The notes under the pieces: model-generated
Told to the model about the DNA's origin: nothing
The model's input: the letters and a program-made list of their open reading frames with translations, nothing else
Databases searched by the model: none
Made by a program: the position numbers and the translations under genes
Shown: positions 32,401 through 45,210 of the stretch, piece after piece
Layout: each line of letters starts with the position of its first letter
Position numbering within the stretch: the stretch's first letter is position 1
Source: Gordius sp. MW1
Lineage: Eukaryota; Nematomorpha; Gordioida; Gordea; Gordiidae
DNA length: 64,000 nt
Reading direction: 5' to 3'
Assembly (NCBI GenBank): GCA_964036665.1
Contig: OZ038529.1
Coordinates: 10,462,501-10,526,500, forward strand

Positions 32401-35400
32401 CGCCGTAGATCGCCACATAGAATCGGGGCACGGGGCGCAGAAAGCCATTATATACGACAGTCCAATGGCTGGACAAAAAACATCATCGACCTTCGATGAA
32501 TTGTATGATCAGGTAAAGTTACTAAGTGTTTTATATTATAAGTTTTAAGTATTTTTTGATTTTAAGGCTTTGTTTTTTACTTGCTTAATACTTTATGGAA
32601 ATTTATGATGTAGAGTGTAAAATTTTTTAATAGTTATTCTTTAATTTTTATCTTGACTTGAAAATGGAATGGCTAATGAATGAGTCCCTGCTATCAAATT
32701 AAGACTGTTAAAAAAGCATTCCGAAAGATTAAAATAAAAGTCAATTTTTTATTGTCATGGCCTGAGAATGTTTGTGAATAATACATAGCAATAGTCATTA
32801 TTGCTTAAATTCCTTAACACGGGCAAATTTTAGCGTGGTTATGAAAATTTTATAAATAATCAATTATCATTAATTAGTTATTACCAAACTTTTAAAGGCT
32901 TGAATGGATATTGGGACTATTTAATTTTAAAATTTAGATGGCCCGTCAAAAGGAATAATATAATTAAAACTTCGGTTTTCAATGTTTGTCCTTATCTATT
33001 TGTCGTTTAATGTTAAATTTGAAGATAATGTTAATTGTGAGCCCTCCGTTGAAAGCCTGTAATTGTTAATGATTTCGCTCCTTATTTTAAAATAGCAACT
33101 CCTGTCTCTTAATTTTATTAAATTCGTACTTTCAGTGAAAAATGTCCCGACCCGTCCTATCTTGATGTGTACTGTCCTTTAATTTTTATTATATACATTC
33201 CCTATTAAGTTTTCAATTCTAACTTTTATATTGTCAAAATTAAGAATAAGATAAAATATTTCTCCTTGCAAATTTTGAACTTATTGGATCAATATGTTTA
33301 CATAAGGATATTATTGGAGAGTTTCGATGTTTTTATGTAGTATATATTGTGGGGTAAAAGGTATCCCGCATGGCATATCTTCTGGTCAAGTTTGGCGTTA
33401 TACCGGGCGATCGAGTTCTCATATACATGCCCATGATACCTCAGGCCGTGGTGGCTATGCTGGCTTGTGCCCGGGTTGGTGCCGTGCATTCACTCGTTTT
33501 CGGGGGATTCGGTGCTAAGGAATTATCCGTTAGAATCAAACATGCCCAGGTTAGTCAGTCCCTTATGCCAGCAGTTCTTGTTAATCATAGTTTATACAAA
33601 TTGGTTTGAGTTAGTTCACTATGCAGCTGGGTATTGTTTGGAAGACTTATGGTCGATTGTGGTCTGTTTTTCAAATTTCGACAAAGCCTAGTAATCGACT
33701 AAGAAAAACGAGCCAGCAAATCTTTGGTTTGTTTCTATTATTCGACCAAAACCAATGGTGGGCCAAACAAAATCCAGCCGTTTTTACAACACTACTATGC
33801 ACACTGGGATTTGTTTAAATGAATAAAGATAAGGGGAATAGGAATTAATAAGAATAAATAGGATAATAACTTTCTTAATAAATCATATAGAAAGGGCGGG
33901 ATGGACGTGAGTACAAAATTAGAATATGAACGAAAGATGGCCATAGCTTTAAATAAGAGTAATGATTTTACCAACATGGTTTTCATTCTTAATATAAAAA
34001 TTAAACATATATTATTACATAAATTGCATAGCAATTAATTATAGCGTTATTAATATGCAGGGATATACAAATCAAGATTCGTCTTTTAAATACCACACAT
34101 ATATGACAGAAATTAAGCAATTTTTAGGGTAAATTTGGATATGGGTTTTGATTTATGTTGTGGATGAGTTTTATCAACAATGTTGTAAACGGCCAAACAT
34201 TGGATAAATAATTGATTTTAGCTTCATGTTCCAAATTAGAAATAAATACTATTCAAAATAATGATATCGATTTAATCGTAAACATTTCGCGATTCTTATA
34301 TTTTTTCCTTTTTGTTGCCAAACTAATAACCAGTTAAATTTTGAGGATCAAATAAAAAAATTTCCGCATTTTTAAATTTTTATACTACATGCGATCAGGT
34401 ATTTTTGTTTTAAACAAGCTTATTTAAATTGTACTACTTCAAGTATTAGTTCCTAATCATTCATGATATTTAGTTATGGTGGCACAGATAAATAGTCTAA
34501 AAAGTAAAACACTGTTTTAGAGGAGTTCGCGTTGTAGCGTTGTAGCAAAGACTATAATTCTGAATAAAATATTAAGATTTCTTCTCAATAGATCTCCATA
34601 CTTTACTTAATTTTATATATATTTTTTGATCGATTAGGTAAAAATAATATTAACGGCCTCGCACGGTATCGAACCAACCCGCGTGGTCCCGTATAAGCCG
34701 ATACTAGATCAAGCCTTGAGCCTTGCCGATTACCGACCCAATAAATGCATCATTTACCAAAGGCAATCACTGGTACATCAACCATGTTGTCACATGCATC
34801 TAATAAAATTCATACTACATATATATAATACAAGTAAAGGCCAATTTACGAATTTAACGCCTGGGGGAGGTATAGCTTTTAATTACACTTAGCTATATAC
34901 CCTTACCGCATTATTTCATTTTTATAACTAACGCATTTGCTATCAAATACGATGGGCTCCGCGGGCACGGATTTACATAAAACCTTCGTTTAGTTTATAA
35001 CCTTTTCAGTGCCCAAACTCAATTATTTAGCAATCTACCATATATAATGCTGATGCCATGATTTTGAAATTAGCTATTTCTACATTTTTTCCTAGATATT
35101 TAATAAATTTGATCACGGATAACCCGTCTAGGACTTGGGTGGTAATTATAAAAATTAGGGACAAATCGAGAATATTAATAAAAGTTTAACTGCTCTCAAG
35201 TCGTTTCGTCATGATCCATTTTTAAATTATTACTTGTTTGTCCCCTAACATTTACTTAATCTTCATATATTTGATGTTGTTTTAATAATAAGAAGACTTT
35301 TTCTACTATCCTTTATAAGGATTCGGGCAATTTTTTTATTTAGCTGTGAAAATTAAGCAAGCGGTGGGTCGAATTGAATTAATTTAATACTCTCAGCTGC

Positions 35401-38400
35401 GTTTAAAGGTCTATTTAGTATTTGCGCTCTTTTTAAGTGAATGACGCTAGAGCCCAAAAGGTTTTTAAAAATACATTTTATCCATTTTTATAATAATGAC
35501 ATTTTAATGAATTGAGTAGTGTCAAAGCCTTATTCCTTCAAATTTAAGTCTGATTCCTGTATAAGCGCCGAATATTTACGAGGTGGTAACATCTTTGAAA
35601 CGTATAACGATTACCCTAACTTAAATTGTCAGAAACACCGATTATATTTTATTATGCTTGCTTCTTTATTCAGAGGGTTACTATTGTTATCACGCGAATC
35701 TCGACAAGTCGCATTTAAGAATCGTTTAAAACTAATAGCCGATTTTGTTTATCAAGGGGCACAATTTTAAATATTGAATGTGTATTTTGGATTCGAGTTT
35801 AACGAGCTTGCCTACATGCAGATGGTGTTGAATCCATAAATTCACACTACACTCTTTGATCTTTAAATGATCCGCTATATCAGCCATTAATTAATAGAAA
35901 TACAATGAATAAATTATAAGCGCAAGGATAAACGACTAAATATTCTGCCCTTTTTGCATCTAATAAATTTTATCCCCCCTGTTGCCTTGAAAAGGCCATG
36001 AATTTTTTTTAAAGATATCGGGAAACCTGCCCCGAAATTTAGAAATTCCACATCCTTTTTTCTCAAACAACACTAGGGAATTCTATAGGGCGATACAGAC
36101 TTAAAGCAATAAATGCATTGGCGTAGGGAGGGGGTGGTTTTCGGGTTAGAACCCCTCCCATAATTTTCTATTCATATTGTATATTTCAAAAAATTAAATA
36201 TTTGGTGGAATTTTACTTTTAGTCGTCACTGTAAACTTTTAGGAAAAAAACATTTCATCCCAAAAAATAGTTACAAAAAAAAATTTCACCTTGAAAATTT
36301 TATAACTCTCCCTTGAGGAAATCCTAGTTACGCCTATGTTTAAATGTTTGTATCTAACCGATATTCTTTTTTTTGTTTAATGAGTATGTCTTGGTACAAA
36401 TAAACTTTTCAATTATATAAAAATATATTTATAAATTTGAAGTCATAAATATGAATTTATTTGATTAGGAGCGACAGCCCTTTACGAAAGGGTATGACTT
36501 AGATTGGGTCAGTGAAATGGCATCTAGCTCACACCAAGATTGTATTCCCATCCCCGGTGAAAGTCCCCTCTATATCCTTTACACTTCGGGAACCACCGGT
36601 CAACCTAAAGTCAGTCAGATGATCCTGTTTTGTTTGTATAAACTCTGTTTGGTGTGGAGAGGACACCTTAAATAAAGAGATAGGATCGTTGTTTTGTAGG
36701 CATTTCTTGTAAAATTATTAAATTTATATATTTTAATGCTAAAAACAGTTTTGAATTTGCCGAGAATTAATGTCGGGTTTATTCGAACATTTTTCGCAAA
36801 AACAGTTAACTCCATTCAGTGTAGTGTATTGATATTATGTTTAAAGAATTATAAAAGGAGTATAAAATCCTTGATGATATATTTGCAAGGCTAATTAATA
36901 TTAAGTCCATGATGTAAAATTTGCCAATCTTTAACTTTAATCTCTCAATAACTCTGACTACCAGAAGTTAGATTTCTTAAATTTATATACCCGAACCCCA
37001 TCCGGCTCGTTTTTATAACTAAATTGCGAGCCCTTAATTCTATATTCAGGATGTTTGCCCGACCCTCTGACTATATCCTCCCTCTCGCTCCGCTTCTGTA
37101 TTTCAAAAACATTTTTATATAAGATATCTTCCATTGACAACCTCACTCGGTATAAATTCTATTTAAAAATGTCGCCCGCAGATTTTCTGTATGATTTTAA
37201 TAATATAATTGGTGCTTTTTAATATTTTAAAGAACTCTAATCATCAGTCGTATAAAAATAATTTGGAAGAAAGAAGGGTAAAGGGGCATTATTGCACTGA
37301 TACAAATAAAAATAATTCAATGATTTATTTCAAAATATTGAAACAAAATGTCTTCTTGGACCACAAAAATATAGAATAAACTTTAAATTTGAGTCAAAAA
37401 TTTGTACAGTTACGTGTGGGATTGTTTAATAAATTATAAACTAAAAGTTGTTACAAAATTTTCGAGCGAACCATTGATAACTTTTCACCGTATTTATACG
37501 AAATTGAGTATTTGTTCATATTTAGGGTATAGTAAGACCTAGCGCTGGTTACGCGACAGCTTTGCAATGGTCCATGAAATACGTGTTTGATTCGAGGCCG
37601 GGAGATGTTTTTTGGTCAGCATCAGATCTCGGCTGGGTTTTAGGTCATTCTTACGCCTGTTACGGATCTCTTCTCAATCGAAATACCACAGTCATTTATG
37701 AAGTATTTCAGAATTTAACAATTTTCCATTGTGAACTAGTGATTTTTTTACAATTGTTGATTTTAACTTATAGTCCGTAAAAGTGTTGTATTTAATCTGC
37801 GGCTAAGAGTTTTTTTAATTTTATATTTCTCCCCACAACGTTTGGAGTACACCTAAATTTTATAATATTTCTTTAAAATAGTCATTTAATAAACAAGGGA
37901 TGCCAAAAGTATTTTTGTTTCTAGAGCTGCCTCAAACATTAATAGGCTCTACCTTAAATATTAATGATGGGTTCCTGATCGATTATAGGTTATTATGTTC
38001 TATCATTTAAATCTTATTAATAATAATTAAAATTTTGGAAAATTCACATATTTGTTTGTCGATCTAAATTTGGGATCAAATATTTGCTAGAGCACGGTAC
38101 AGTGATAAATTTGAAAAAGGTATATGATTTAAAAATATGCTAAGAAAGGTTTGGCCGCATTAAAATGTCATTAAGAAGACACCGTTTTTTGTGCGTGTAA
38201 TTATTTTAGGCTTCGACCCGCAATACGTTTTAGATTTTTTATGTTAATTTTGAAACGATTGTTTTAAACGATAAAATACACCATAATTACGGGGGTATCT
38301 TCTTTAGCCAGTATAAAAGTGAGCTCAATCTAATTTGGTTTTATATATACCTATCTTGATTAGTATATGACTATAAAATTAACCATGGCATACTACTCCA

Positions 38401-41400
38401 ATAACAGCGAAATCATGTCAAATGCTAAAAAAAAGTTAGGTATATATTTAGCCAAATTAGTCTTTAAGTTAAAAATTGCACTAGATGGCATATAAATTAT
38501 AGTTATCTCCTCTTATTTGATTTGCGGTTTTCATTCGTCGTAAATCGTGTTCTTTCTTCACAACTTACGTTATCATGTCAGGGTAAACCTATAGGAACAC
38601 CTGATGCGGGTGCATATTTTCGCATAGTTAGCGAGCATGATGTGGGTTGTATCATCACAGCGCCAACGACCATGCGTGCAATCAGGCGAGAGGTGAGAAA
38701 TTATTTTGTTTGCAAAAATTAAAGTGTATTATATGGTTGATTCTGCTTTATAGGACCCCGAAGCCGAGCAAGGCAAGAAATACCAGATAAAAAAGTATCA
38801 AATGTCTACATTTATCCTTTTTTTTTACTCTTTTATACCTTAAGTTAGTGCTGTAAAAACGGCTGGGTTTTGTTTGGTCGACTTTTGGTTTTAGTCGACT
38901 AAACATAAACAGACCAAAGGCTTTTTGGTCTGTTTATGTTTAGTCGACCTCAGGCTTAGTCAAAATTTCAAAAACTCACCAGAAACGCCCATTATTTTTA
39001 GTTAAAACTGAGGTCGACCAAACAAAACCCAGCCGTTTTCACAACACTCCCTTCGGTGAACGTTGCATTTTTATTTAATTTGTCGTTTCAACATGCCCCA
39101 TTTGAGTTATAAATGCCACATTTTAGTATTTCTACATTTCTTGTATGTCATATGATATATTTATTCATGATTAGAGTGATTTTTTAATTTATATTTTGTT
39201 CCATGTTTTTTTTAACGACGATCTCGTTCTTTTATTATTTTTGCACCTAGTATTCAAGTTTATTTTTCAGAAAGTTGCGTTTTAATACCATAACTTATAG
39301 TTATAGACCATTTAAAAGATGACAATATTCGTTTTAAAATTAATAGTAGAATAGGCTATATATCCTATATTACTATAAGCTTAGAAATAATTATATTAAA
39401 GATTCTCAGATACGATTTTTTCATACCTATTTTGATAATGAATAGTGCATTTTTGAGAAATTCACACTTTTGAAACAGATTAAAGTCGATATTCTTGGCC
39501 GGGGAGCATTGTGACCACGAAACACTGGATTGGACCAAGGAAAAATTTGCCGTGCCCGTTATTGACCATTGGTGGCAAACAGGTAATTTGAAACATTTGT
39601 ATGGTAGGAATGGGGTTGGGGCTTAGCGAATTAATTACTAAGCGCATTTATATCATTTAAACAATCAAAAATTCAGATTGAACCCGTTTAAAATTTATTA
39701 TGATAAGAGAGTCTCAAACAAATTTATGTTGGTAAGTAGTTCCAGTTTAACTAATATGTAATAGCAACTTATAACACTTATACAAAATATATCCTGCAAT
39801 CGGATTAATATTTATGATAGAGAATACTATGCTGAACAATAATGTGTTTTTAGTTTTTATCCGAGTCGTCCTGATTATGAGAATAATAAGATTAAAGGTG
39901 CAAAAAAGATCTTTTTGCGCCTTTTAAATTTTTTTTAATATTAATATAATCCCATAGACCGTTGATTAATCTACAGGGCTATGATTTTATTTTGTTTCAT
40001 TATCCGCCTTTATCTTAACCCCCACCCCGTTTTAAAATTTCTTTTTCTATGTATAGGAAAACAGAGTTCATAAGAGTACATAGTAGTGTTGTAAAATGAC
40101 CTAGGTTTTGTTTAGTCGATCTTTATTTCAACTAAGACTAACGCCCGACTTAACAAAAGCATACCAAAACACTCTGGTATGTTTTTCAAATTTCGACCAA
40201 GGCTATAGGTCGACTAAGAAAAACAGACCAAAAGAGTTTTTGTTTAGTAAAATAACATCAAAGGTCTACTAAACAAAACCCATTTCTTTTTAAAACACTC
40301 TTACATAGTACTTAAAAGACGACACGATTTCTAACGCCAACCTAACATTCTGTATTTAACCCTATCTTTACTTAGAATCGGGTTGGCCTATGACTGCTAG
40401 TTGTTTGGGATTAGTGGATGAAGGCGTCAAAAGTATAAAGTACCCACCCAGGGGCACTACGGGCAAAGCGGTACCGGGCTGGAAGATAGAACTTAGAAAA
40501 GAAATCTCAAAAAGTGAAGATTCCAAAGAAGATACTGGGCAAGGGGAGAATTTAGGTCGAATTGTTGTAAAACTTCCTCTACCTCCCGGCTTCATGAGCA
40601 CGTTGTGGCAGGCTGACGATCGATTCGTTCAATTATATTTCTCTAACTATCCCGTACTTCTAGATTCTATTACACATAAATTACTTTCCCTAGCTCGCTC
40701 GGCCCACGGGCTGGGCGTCTTAAATTTATATTTAGGTGCGGGCTCGAAATTGCACCAGATTCGATTTTAATGAGGTTTTTTTATAGTGTATTTTTTGACA
40801 CTTTTTATTTGATTGTATAATATTAATCTAAAATTTCGAAGATAACGAACTTACTGCTTAAAATTTAAAAAAATCATCATTTTGAGCCCGGCAACTTTAG
40901 TTATAAAATTGGAACGGGTCGGGTTTGGGCATAAAAAATTAATCAAATTACACCTCTGCGTGATATGCTGGACTGTACAAAACATCAATGTTTCTATACA
41001 AGCCCGCCTGCCTAACAATTAGATTTAAATTTTGTAGCATTTTATAAGAGGCTTTGTCTACTTAAATGTGTATATATTTTGTTATGGAAATTAATAAAGC
41101 ATTTATCTAAATTTTAGGGTTATTACGATTCGTACGATGCAGGAATTGAAGATGCCAATGGTTACATGTCCGTTATGTCGCGAATAGACGATGTGCTTAA
41201 CGTGGCAGGACATCGTTTATCGGCTGGAGCTATCGAAGAGGTGCAATTTAGCCTTTTTTTGTAACATACCATAATTTGTAGTATTTTATTTTTCATGACT
41301 ATTATATACAATTGTGTAGGATGTACACAAATATTGAGAACAATAGTGATTAAATACCTAGTAGGCAAGCCTATTCTATTATCATAAATCATTTATATAT

Positions 41401-42678
41401 TAAATTTCAAAGGTTAAAGTACTATTTTGCCTCTCATTCTGATGAAGAATATCAGTGATGAATATAAAATATTGTCTTTATATATATTTATAAAAATTTC
41501 AGGCAATATTAGAAAATCAAGATTTGGCCGAATGCGCCGTCATTGCGGTGCCTGACTCCTTGAAAGGACAAGTTCCATTAGCCCTTTGTGTTTTAAAACA
41601 TGGTATTTTTGAACGATCAATAAAGATAAATATTTAAAAGTAAAAAAATATTATTTAAAAAAGCGTTAGAATCAATTTCAAACGAATTATTATTATTATA
41701 AACACTCTCTGATCTCTCGTTAGATTTGTTTTATTATAACCTGCGCATTAGCGAGCGTCAAGGCAGAGACTTATCATTATTAGGCAATATTAAACAAACG
41801 TAGCAGCGTAAAAAAGATTTTTCGACTGACCATTTTAGATTTGGATCATTGTCTGGTAAAGGTGCGGTCTCATATAGGGCAGTAATTTCTAATATTTAAA
41901 CCATTTAAAGCCAATAGGCTCAAAGGGTTAAATCAAGCTTGGGCTCGTTTTATGAATTTTAATATTTTTGCCATATTTTATAGTATTGACGCAATTTTCT
42001 TGAATTTTAATGTTTTTGATTTGTCATGGAACGATTCTTGCACTAATAGGTATCATAAAAGCGTACGAAGACATAAAAGCGGACACAATTAAAACGGTAC
42101 GCGACGTAATTGGCCCAGTGGCATCGTTTAAATTGGTGGCAGTAGTGCCCCGTTTACCCAAAACTCGATCAGGAAAAATATCCCGTACAACTATGCTAGC
42201 TCTGGCCACGGACAAACCATTCGACGTATTGCAGCATTTGTTATATATACATTACTAAAAATGTGTAATTTTATCAATAATGCAATAAAATTTAAACATT
42301 AATGTTCAATGTTCCTCCTTACCCCTTCTCCTAACTCAGGGTTTACTATGATTTAATTTAGAAATTATACTGGAATTAGAGAACTGCACATGTGACCTCA
42401 AACCCGACCCGGACCCAATATCGGGTCGGGATGAAAATTTTATAATGTCTTCGGGTTGAGTGACTTTCAGTTCTCTAACTGGAATCAAATTTATTATCCA
42501 AATCCCCTTAAAAATAGTGTGGTTTGATTAAGGTTCAAAAAAGTGGTTAAGGTGTAATATTGATTTTTTTTTGAAATCTTAGGTGCCTGTCACAATAGAA
42601 GATCCTACAGTGTACAACGATGTAAAAACGTCCCTGCAACAACTCGGCTACGCAATGAAATGCAATCGTGTATTCTAG
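29482..42678 (+). CDS. ACSS3: Short-chain acyl-CoA synthetase, ACSS3-like, 14 exons
   Basis: Exons are 29482-29705, 32368-32512, 33361-33549, 34638-34772, 36469-36609, 37526-37702, 38582-38692, 38754-38794, 39479-39582, 40376-40653, 41118-41240, 41503-41602, 42050-42225 and 42583-42678. All introns are GT-AG and phases agree, giving 679 aa (human ACSS3 is 686). The enzyme class activates propionate or acetate to the acyl-CoA via an acyl-adenylate. Visible motifs are an Arg-rich, acid-poor N-terminus (likely mitochondrial presequence), [10 protein letters not shown], the P-loop [11 protein letters not shown] split across exons 5 and 6 (269-279), [22 protein letters not shown] (about 416-424), [14 protein letters not shown], and RSGK with the catalytic Lys at about 632. 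Family resemblance is to ACSS3 rather than ACSS1/2, from the DPEAFWAE start block and overall length. A TAG lies in frame just upstream of the start. Nothing suggests inactivation. Confidence 0.95.
29706..32367. other. ACSS3 intron 1
   Basis: 2.66-kb intron. It holds C runs (30184-30197 and 30893-30904) but no recognised gene or bounded element. A minus-strand frame at 32267-32476 overlaps exon 2 antisense and is a shadow. Confidence 0.6.
33626..33794. mobile_element. TAGTGTTGTA-family MITE, copy B, 5'-truncated, in ACSS3 intron 3
   Basis: The interior starts at CTGGGTATTGTTTGG and the right end reads CAGCCGTTTTTACAACACTA, followed by CTATGCAC. CTATGCA also precedes the left edge (33619-33625), so the target duplication is retained while about 17 bp of the left end is lost. 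Confidence 0.75.
34773..36468. other. ACSS3 intron 4
   Basis: 1.7-kb intron. It includes a likely MITE at about 36118-36345 listed separately. An 83-codon frame at 35519-35770 starts at GTG and shows no family signal. Confidence 0.55.
36118..36345. mobile_element. TGGCGTA-ended MITE in ACSS3 intron 4
   Basis: Left edge CATTGGCGTAGGGAGGGGG and right edge CCTAGTTACGCCTATG are imperfect inverted repeats. They resemble the ends of 62838-62991 (CATGGGCGTAACCAG) and 52740-53105. The G-rich left flank and lack of coding sequence fit a MITE. No convincing target duplication was found. Confidence 0.55.
38846..39049. mobile_element. TAGTGTTGTA-family MITE, copy C, in ACSS3 intron 8
   Basis: Left end TAGTGCTGTAAAAACGGCTG, right end CAGCCGTTTTCACAACACT. 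The flanks CCTTAAGT and CCTTCGGT agree at 6 of 8 positions, a decayed target duplication. The interior has a long inverted repeat around CATAAACAGACCAAA and TTTGGTCTGTTTATG. Confidence 0.82.
40084..40300. mobile_element. TAGTGTTGTA-family MITE, copy D, in ACSS3 intron 9
   Basis: Left end TAGTGTTGTAAAATGACC, right end AACAAAACCC...AACACTC. The flanks GTACATAG (40076-40083) and TTACATAG (40301-40308) are a near-perfect 8-bp duplication. The interior shares the GTCGA(C/T) and AGACCAAA blocks of the other copies. Confidence 0.82.
42377..42477. mobile_element. 101-bp TAGAGAACTG MITE in ACSS3 intron 13
   Basis: Ends TAGAGAACTG and CAGTTCTCTA are flanked by a perfect 8-bp duplication ACTGGAAT (42369-42376 and 42478-42485). 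The interior contains CGGGTCGGG and its inverse. The right-end motif CAGTTCTCTA also appears at 47399-47408 next to the TCGGGT array. Confidence 0.9.
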
Positions 42679-42870
42679 AATCAACGCAAATTTTTATAAA
42701 AATTTTTAATTTTGCAACCATATTTAAAGTGTTGCAATTTGTTTAAAGCGATCAGATTATTTATAAATTAATCTTATTATACAAATTATAGCACTCTATT
42801 TAATGAAAAATAATGTATTTTCGAAATATTGTTACTAAATATATTGTATCGCCTCAGAGTTTAAATTGTA

Positions 42871-42876
42871 AATAAA
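42871..42876 (+). terminator. Candidate ACSS3 polyadenylation signal
   Basis: AATAAA about 190 bp after the ACSS3 stop codon, followed by GT/T-rich sequence. It is the first canonical hexamer on this strand downstream of the gene. Confidence 0.45.
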
Positions 42877-43350
42877 GGTTTAACAATAACATAAATTATT
42901 GCTGGCGCCATTGACTTAATTAGGACAACAAATTAATGAGCTATTACAAAATATTACCATAACTCTAGATGTTAATATCGTTAGTTTTATAGAAAACATT
43001 TAATTAAATTTTTCACAAAATAACAAACTTTTCAATTTTCTCTATCAAATTTAATATTTTAGACCACCTTTACTAGAATTGTAAATATTATACAAGGTCA
43101 AATTTAGTGTATACCAAGGATTTATGTAGGATGTAGTAGTACTACTATATTAATATTAAGAATTGTAATCTAATTTGGACTATTTAGACTACTCTGAGTG
43201 CTATTTTTTTCAGTAGTAAGTTGTCGAAAGCAAAATAGATAATAATTATTGCATTTCATCATACCGATGATAAATAGAAAGATTTTGTCATTTACAAAAA
43301 AAACATGTAGACAATTTGTAATTAAGCAAAAAAGTATAAAGTTATCTTAG

Positions 43351-45110
43351 CACTTCGTAGGTCGGGTGGGGTCATAATGACCCCAAGCCGTTTAAAAATG
43401 CTGTACAAAATAAATTAGTGAATATTACAATTCCATTTTTCCGTAGCTTAACATAATTTACCCTAGAATATCTCTGCTGGCTAGTTTTTATCCAATAGTT
43501 TTTAAAATATAGTGTTTTAGATGCATGGGGTCTTCCACGACCCCACCTTCCATAAAATGGAAGAAAAAAATTTTTCCTTTTTTTTGAAATATATTATTAA
43601 AACCCATTATTGTAAACCCTTTTTTGAAGAAATTTTTTGTATAAATTTCTTTTTATTTAAAATATTCAAATTTTAAACTCTGATTTTAACATGATAATTT
43701 TTCCTCTTGGTATTTCAAAGTGCTTATTTGTGTGATTTTTCTTACATTTTTGATTTTTTAATTTGTCTAATCTCACAAAGTGCTGTATTTTTAATATTCT
43801 TTGTCTGAAGATGGTATAAAATAATAGTTATAACATTTTATCAAGTAATTCTTGATGGTTCGGATGATTATATCTACATTAGTAGTCATAAATCTGAGAG
43901 TGAGTTAACAGGAGATTAAGATGAAGAAGAATTAATTAATATGCCTAACAAAAATAGTTACTTTTATAATAACCTAGAAGCTTGGAAAAGACAATACTAA
44001 GAGGGACAAAAATAGTCCTAATAAAAATGTTATAACAAGGAACATAATTTTGTATTGCATTTAACTAAAGTAGAGTTATATGAATGGGCAGCCAAAACTC
44101 ATCTAGGTTGTTTTAATACATATTGCAGATGAAATAGTTAAGAGTATAGTGGAATTTAGCAAATTTGTGACTAAACATATAAAATGTGTATGTAACTATT
44201 TTTATATCCTCATAAAATTTCTTATATATGCATATTTTATTGTATTTTAATAATTTTTCGACAATAAATGTATACATGACAAAATTTCATTTTTAAGGTT
44301 GAATAAACTTTAAATTAAAAAAATTAATCATTAAAAAAATTTAAGTTAAATTAATTAAAACTATATTTGAAAAAAAAATTCACTAATTTATACAAAAAAC
44401 AACCATTTTATAAAAAAGTGCAAAATATGGTGTATGAGTTGCAAAATAACATGGAAGGTTGGGGAAGGAGTGTGTTACATGCGAAGGGGAGAGAAGGAAT
44501 GAGCGATTCACGTTAGACGCTATGATTGATTACCCCTTTTCTCCCCTACTAGTGTGCAGGAGAAGAACACGAAGTGCAAAAGTTGAGGTAAACGCTGTAT
44601 GCAAATTTTTCATTTAAATATTGTTCTTATTCTTAATTTTTATTATATTTTATTATGTATCTATAAAAAATTTATGAAATAATATTTAATATGAGTTGAG
44701 ACCAATAGTAACTTTTTTGCCTTAAAAAACAAAAGGCTAAAAATTGCCTAACTTTAAACATCTCTATTTTTTTTTGTTTTTTTTATCAAATTTTCCACAT
44801 TTATAGTTTCAACTTTCTTTTATATAATCATATTGATTAAACCATAAAATAAATATATTTTTTTTGGTATGAGCCAAAATAGTCATTAGGGGAAAAAATT
44901 TGGGGGCTGCTCTACTTATAGGCATAAAATTTATACCACTTGATCAAAAAGGCAAATTGATATATTAACGTATAAGAGTTGAAATATTATTCTTGCAAAT
45001 TTTGACAAGTTTATATTATAAAATATCTAAGTTATAGCTATTTAAAGTTTGGGGTAATTATGACCCCAAATACCATCCGTGTTAGCATTTTTAACCCAAC
45101 CTACGAAGTG
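43351..45110 (+). mobile_element. piggyBac-like element remnant between ACSS3 and CPTP
   Basis: Inverted ends CACTTCGTAGGT(C/T)GGGT are each followed inward by a GGGGTCATAATGACCCC-like palindrome, a common feature of piggyBac-like ends. TTAA follows the right end (45111-45114); TTAG precedes the left end, probably a mutated TTAA. On the plus strand near 43850-44130, stop-ridden codons give acidic and Ser-rich pieces, then a YEWAAKTHLG-like piece, compatible with the N-terminus of a decayed transposase. The body is too short for an intact gene. Confidence 0.68.
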
Positions 45111-45210
45111 TTAAGAGCTTATAAACTAAAATTGGACCATAAGCCATCTAATCTTTATAATAAAAAGATCTATACTCCATGCTTTCAAATCTTTGGCATA
45201 CTTACTAAAA

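Noticed and set aside
35519..35770. 83-codon frame in ACSS3 intron 4
   Set aside because: Begins at a GTG, has no recognisable family and sits in an intron without splice support.
36958..37146. 62-codon minus-strand frame in ACSS3 intron 5
   Set aside because: Charged but without family resemblance, splice context or neighbouring exons.
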